Positions 5,618 to 7,423 of a DNA stretch of 7,423 nucleotides are shown piece by piece. Below the pieces are notes generated by a model. It searched no databases, was not told where the DNA came from, and saw only the letters and a list, made by a program, of their open reading frames with translations. The position numbers and the translations under genes are program-made. The DNA comes from Myxococcales bacterium (GTDB lineage: Bacteria > Myxococcota_A > Polyangia > Polyangiales > Polyangiaceae): positions 1-7,423 of the forward strand of contig JAAFHJ010000235.1 in assembly GCA_013298325.1 (NCBI GenBank), read 5' to 3'. Positions within the stretch are counted from its first letter, which is position 1. Each line of letters starts with the position of its first letter.

Positions 5618-6111
5618 ATGACGAAGTCTCCATCGGCCGGCGCGCTCGCCTCTTCAATGCGTCGGGCGGCACGCACGAGATCTTCAATGGAGACGCCATC
5701 GAGTTGCCGACGCAGCGAACGCTCCAGAAGGCCAAAGGTCTCCGCGACCGCCGCCGACGCCGCGGTACCGGGGACGCCCCCGGAAACCGGAAGGCCTACA
5801 AAGACAGCGGCCTCTTTCGGGCCGACGAGCGCCAGGCAGAGCTCCCCGAGGCGGATCTCCCGAGCGTCGCGTGCGAGGACCACTCCACCGCCGGGCCCGC
5901 GCTTTGCCTGCAAATATCCGAGCTTGCGGAGTTCACCGGCGATTCGTTCCAAGAACGGGAGCGGGATCGACTGACGAGCCGCGACCTCGCGAAGCAGGAC
6001 GGCGCGACCTTCGCCGTGGAGCGCGACGTCGACCAAGGCGACGATTCCGTAGCGTTCTTTCTCCGTCAGCCGCAACACCGCGGGCGAAGCTACCACGCCC
6101 CCGTTTTCCAT
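5614..6111 (-). CDS. Rrf2-family transcriptional regulator without the Fe-S cysteine triad
   Basis: The protein has 165 residues from ATG 6111. The Rrf2 winged-helix domain is clear: L-T-E-K-E-R-Y-G-I-V-A-L-V-D-V-A (15-30), recognition-helix region I-P-L-P-F-L-E-R-I-A-G-E-L-R-K-L-G-Y-L (49-67), and wing R-G-P-G-G-G-V-V-L-A-R (71-81). A C-terminal dimerisation helix follows (about 122-138). Iron-sulfur members such as IscR and NsrR use three closely spaced cysteines after the wing; here only C92 exists, in G-E-L-C-L, so a cluster of that kind is not expected. This resembles CymR-type members linked to cysteine metabolism, which fits a neighbouring E1-like enzyme. It is first in the operon and probably autoregulates it. 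The start is uncertain: TTG 6129 would lengthen it, and GTG 6078 or TTG 6075 would give the more usual Rrf2 N-terminus beginning near L-R-L-T. None has a strong ribosome binding site. Confidence 0.88.
   Translation of the reverse strand: MENGGVVASPAVLRLTEKERYGIVALVDVALHGEGRAVLLREVAARQSIPLPFLERIAGELRKLGYLQAKRGPGGGVVLARDAREIRLGELCLALVGPKEAAVFVGLPVSGGVPGTAASAAVAETFGLLERSLRRQLDGVSIEDLVRAARRIEEASAPADGDFVI
5627..5631 (-). promoter_or_regulatory. Ribosome binding site supporting the TTG start at 5617
   Basis: On the minus strand GGAGA (5631 down to 5627) lies 9 bases before the TTG at 5617, inside the last codons of the regulator gene. It supports translation beginning at a TTG and hence the short N-terminus of the E1-like enzyme. 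Confidence 0.55.
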
Positions 6112-6148
6112 GCTTGCCGTCGCACCCAAGGCCAGGCATTGCCGACAG
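6112..6148. promoter_or_regulatory. Short divergent intergenic region, candidate operator for the Rrf2 regulator
   Basis: Only 37 bases separate the chosen starts of the minus-strand operon and the plus-strand dipeptidase gene. They hold a direct repeat TTGCCG (6114-6119 and 6139-6144, 25 bases apart) and a 9-base palindrome GGCATTGCC (6135-6143). No clear -35/-10 pair is visible, so one or both promoters probably lie inside the opposite coding region or the true starts lie further in. Autoregulation and shared control of both directions is plausible for an Rrf2 gene but is inferred from position only. Confidence 0.35.
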
Positions 6149-7159
6149 ATGCCGAAGCCGCGCCCCGTCGACGATCATGCCCGCGCCGTCCACGCCGCCC
6201 ACCCGGCGATCGACCTCCACGCCGATACGCTGATGTGGTCGCGCTGGGTCGACTACGACCTGACCGTTCGCCACGAAGCCCCGTTGCCGAGGAGCGCTTT
6301 TGCCGGCCACGTCGACGTCCCCCGCCTCCAGGAAGGCGGCGTCGGTGCCCAATTCTTTGGCCTCGTTTCGCTGCCGGTGCTCGGGCGAACGCGCGGATTG
6401 TTTGGCGCCATTCAGGGGCAGATCGATGAGCTCGATCGTGCCATTGCCAAGCGCCCCTCGGCACTCACAAAAGTGCGGTACGCGGGGGAGCTCGAGGAGG
6501 CAAATCGGGCCGGTAAGGTGGCCGCGCTCCTCGGCGTCGAAGGGGCCCACGCCCTGGAGGGGGACGCATCGCGGTTGGATGTGCTCGCCGCACGCGGCGT
6601 AAGATACTTAGGATTACTTCATTTTTCGGCAAACGAGTGCGGCTTCCCTGCCTACGGGAAAGGCCGGCGCGATGACGACGGGCTCACACGCTTCGGCCAC
6701 GAGCTCGTGCGCCGCGCCGAAGGGCTCGACGTACTCGTCGACCTTGCACACATCAATCAACGAGGGTTTCTGGACGCCTGCGAAGCCGCTTCAAAGCCGG
6801 TGATTGTGAGCCACACGGGCGTGCTTGGCGCCTTCGAACATTGGCGAAACATCGACGACAGTCAACTCCGTGCGGTGGCAAACACCGGAGGCGTTGTCGG
6901 CGTCATCTTTGCGCCGCGCTACCTCGGTGGCGACGGCCTGGAGCCGGTCGTAAAGCACCTCAAACACATCCTCGATGTCTGCGGCGAAGACACCCCTGCC
7001 CTCGGGAGCGACTGGGACGGGATGATCGTCCCGACAAAAGGGCTCGGAGATCCGACCGGCCTCCCCCGGCTTACCGAGGCGATGCTCGCCGCCGGCATTT
7101 CGGAGAGCGCCGTCGGAAAAATCCTTCGCGGAAACACGCTTCGCGTTCTTCGTCCGTAA
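6149..7159 (+). CDS. M19-family (renal-type) dipeptidase
   Basis: The protein has 336 residues, a normal length for the family of zinc dipeptidases that hydrolyse dipeptides, including those with D-residues. The binuclear metal site can be traced: H24 and D26 in D-L-H-A-D-T, bridging E131 in L-L-G-V-E-G-A-H, H201 in V-D-L-A-H-I-N, and H222 in V-I-V-S-H-T-G. D288 in the L-G-S-D-W-D-G motif completes the active site. The C-terminal G-N-T-L-R-V-L-R is also typical. With the start at ATG 6149 there is no signal peptide, so it is likely cytoplasmic. The in-frame ATG at 6110 would overlap the regulator start codon and add 13 residues with no domain character. Ribosome binding sites are weak for both. 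It is divergent from the Rrf2 operon and 15 bases upstream of a membrane protein gene. Residues 151-159 are written in unusually AT-rich codons, including two TTA and one AGA. Natural substrate unknown; peptidoglycan recycling or small-peptide use is possible. Confidence 0.95.
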   Translation: MPKPRPVDDHARAVHAAHPAIDLHADTLMWSRWVDYDLTVRHEAPLPRSAFAGHVDVPRLQEGGVGAQFFGLVSLPVLGRTRGLFGAIQGQIDELDRAIAKRPSALTKVRYAGELEEANRAGKVAALLGVEGAHALEGDASRLDVLAARGVRYLGLLHFSANECGFPAYGKGRRDDDGLTRFGHELVRRAEGLDVLVDLAHINQRGFLDACEAASKPVIVSHTGVLGAFEHWRNIDDSQLRAVANTGGVVGVIFAPRYLGGDGLEPVVKHLKHILDVCGEDTPALGSDWDGMIVPTKGLGDPTGLPRLTEAMLAAGISESAVGKILRGNTLRVLRP

Positions 7160-7174
7160 AAGTCGGCATCCGCC

Positions 7175-7423
7175 ATGAAGACCCTTCTCGCCATTGGCCT
7201 CGGCGCGCTCCTTCCGTTTCTCCTCGCGGGGGTTGCATTATCGGCGCGATTTCGAAGGTGGCTCCGCGGAACCGGAAGCGTCAAACAAACCGCATCGAAC
7301 GCAGGTGTGGGGCTCCTTTTCCTCGCCTCCCAAGCGTTGTTGCGGGGAACGCTCATTGCCGCCTATGCGGGCGTCGCCGCGTTCATCCCTTGGAAATTGC
7401 CCGATCATCGACCGGGCACCTAC
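7175..7423 (+). CDS. Membrane protein, N-terminal part (cut by window edge)
   Basis: The frame opens at ATG 7175, 15 bases after the dipeptidase stop, and runs without a stop to the edge (83 residues). It begins with a membrane segment or signal anchor (about 4-22). A basic R-F-R-R-W-L-R loop follows, then a second membrane segment (about 43-72) and the end P-W-K-L-P-D-H-R-P-G-T-Y. The order of a charged loop, long hydrophobic segment and L-P-x-x-x-P motif resembles the region just before the catalytic D-x-x-Y-Y-x-x-H-R box of bacterial sterol desaturase/alkylglycerol-monooxygenase-like proteins. The histidine boxes would lie outside the window, so this is only a hint. The close spacing suggests cotranscription with the dipeptidase. 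No strong ribosome binding site is seen. Confidence 0.65.
   Translation, partial: MKTLLAIGLGALLPFLLAGVALSARFRRWLRGTGSVKQTASNAGVGLLFLASQALLRGTLIAAYAGVAAFIPWKLPDHRPGTY

Overview
The window is a GC-rich, almost gap-free bacterial segment with strong C/G third-position preference and short intergenic spaces. The outer-membrane-type lipoprotein, the large Cys-paired exported proteins and the general style suggest a Gram-negative of the Myxococcota (Polyangia-like) kind. That placement is an inference from style, not from a marker gene. I see no tRNA, rRNA, CRISPR array, insertion sequence or phage gene.

Left part, plus strand: the 3' end of a gene for a repeat-rich, beta-propeller-like protein (2-487) closes at a clear rho-independent terminator (510-545). 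A short leader with two perfect palindromes follows, then a small helical protein (605-856) and a three-helix membrane protein (898-1515). Neither of these two could be assigned a function.

Middle part, minus strand: five genes are chained from about 6111 down to 1532, and every junction is a 1- or 4-base stop/start overlap. In transcription order they are an Rrf2-type regulator with no Fe-S cysteine triad; a MoeB/ThiF-like (E1-like) adenylating enzyme that starts directly at its Rossmann fold; a 117-residue E1-like pseudo-enzyme; an exported 449-residue protein; and a 552-residue lipoprotein. The pseudo-enzyme keeps the N-terminal Arg-containing helix that its partner lacks, but has lost the ATP loop and the catalytic middle. 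In the two exported proteins every cysteine after the lipidation site falls into regularly spaced pairs, seven pairs in total, which suggests a shared disulfide-stapled beta domain.

Right part, plus strand: the gene pointing away from the regulator encodes an M19 (renal-type) dipeptidase with all metal ligands (6149-7159). It is followed after 15 bases by the start of a membrane protein cut by the window edge (7175-7423).

The most interesting reading is that the E1-like enzyme and the pseudo-E1 form an obligate heterodimer, with the pseudo-subunit supplying in trans the arginine that MoeB takes from its sister subunit. This resembles the active/inactive division in eukaryotic E1 enzymes. The pair is locked by gene overlap to a regulator and to two exported Cys-pair repeat proteins. 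No ubiquitin-like or sulfur-carrier partner is visible in the window.
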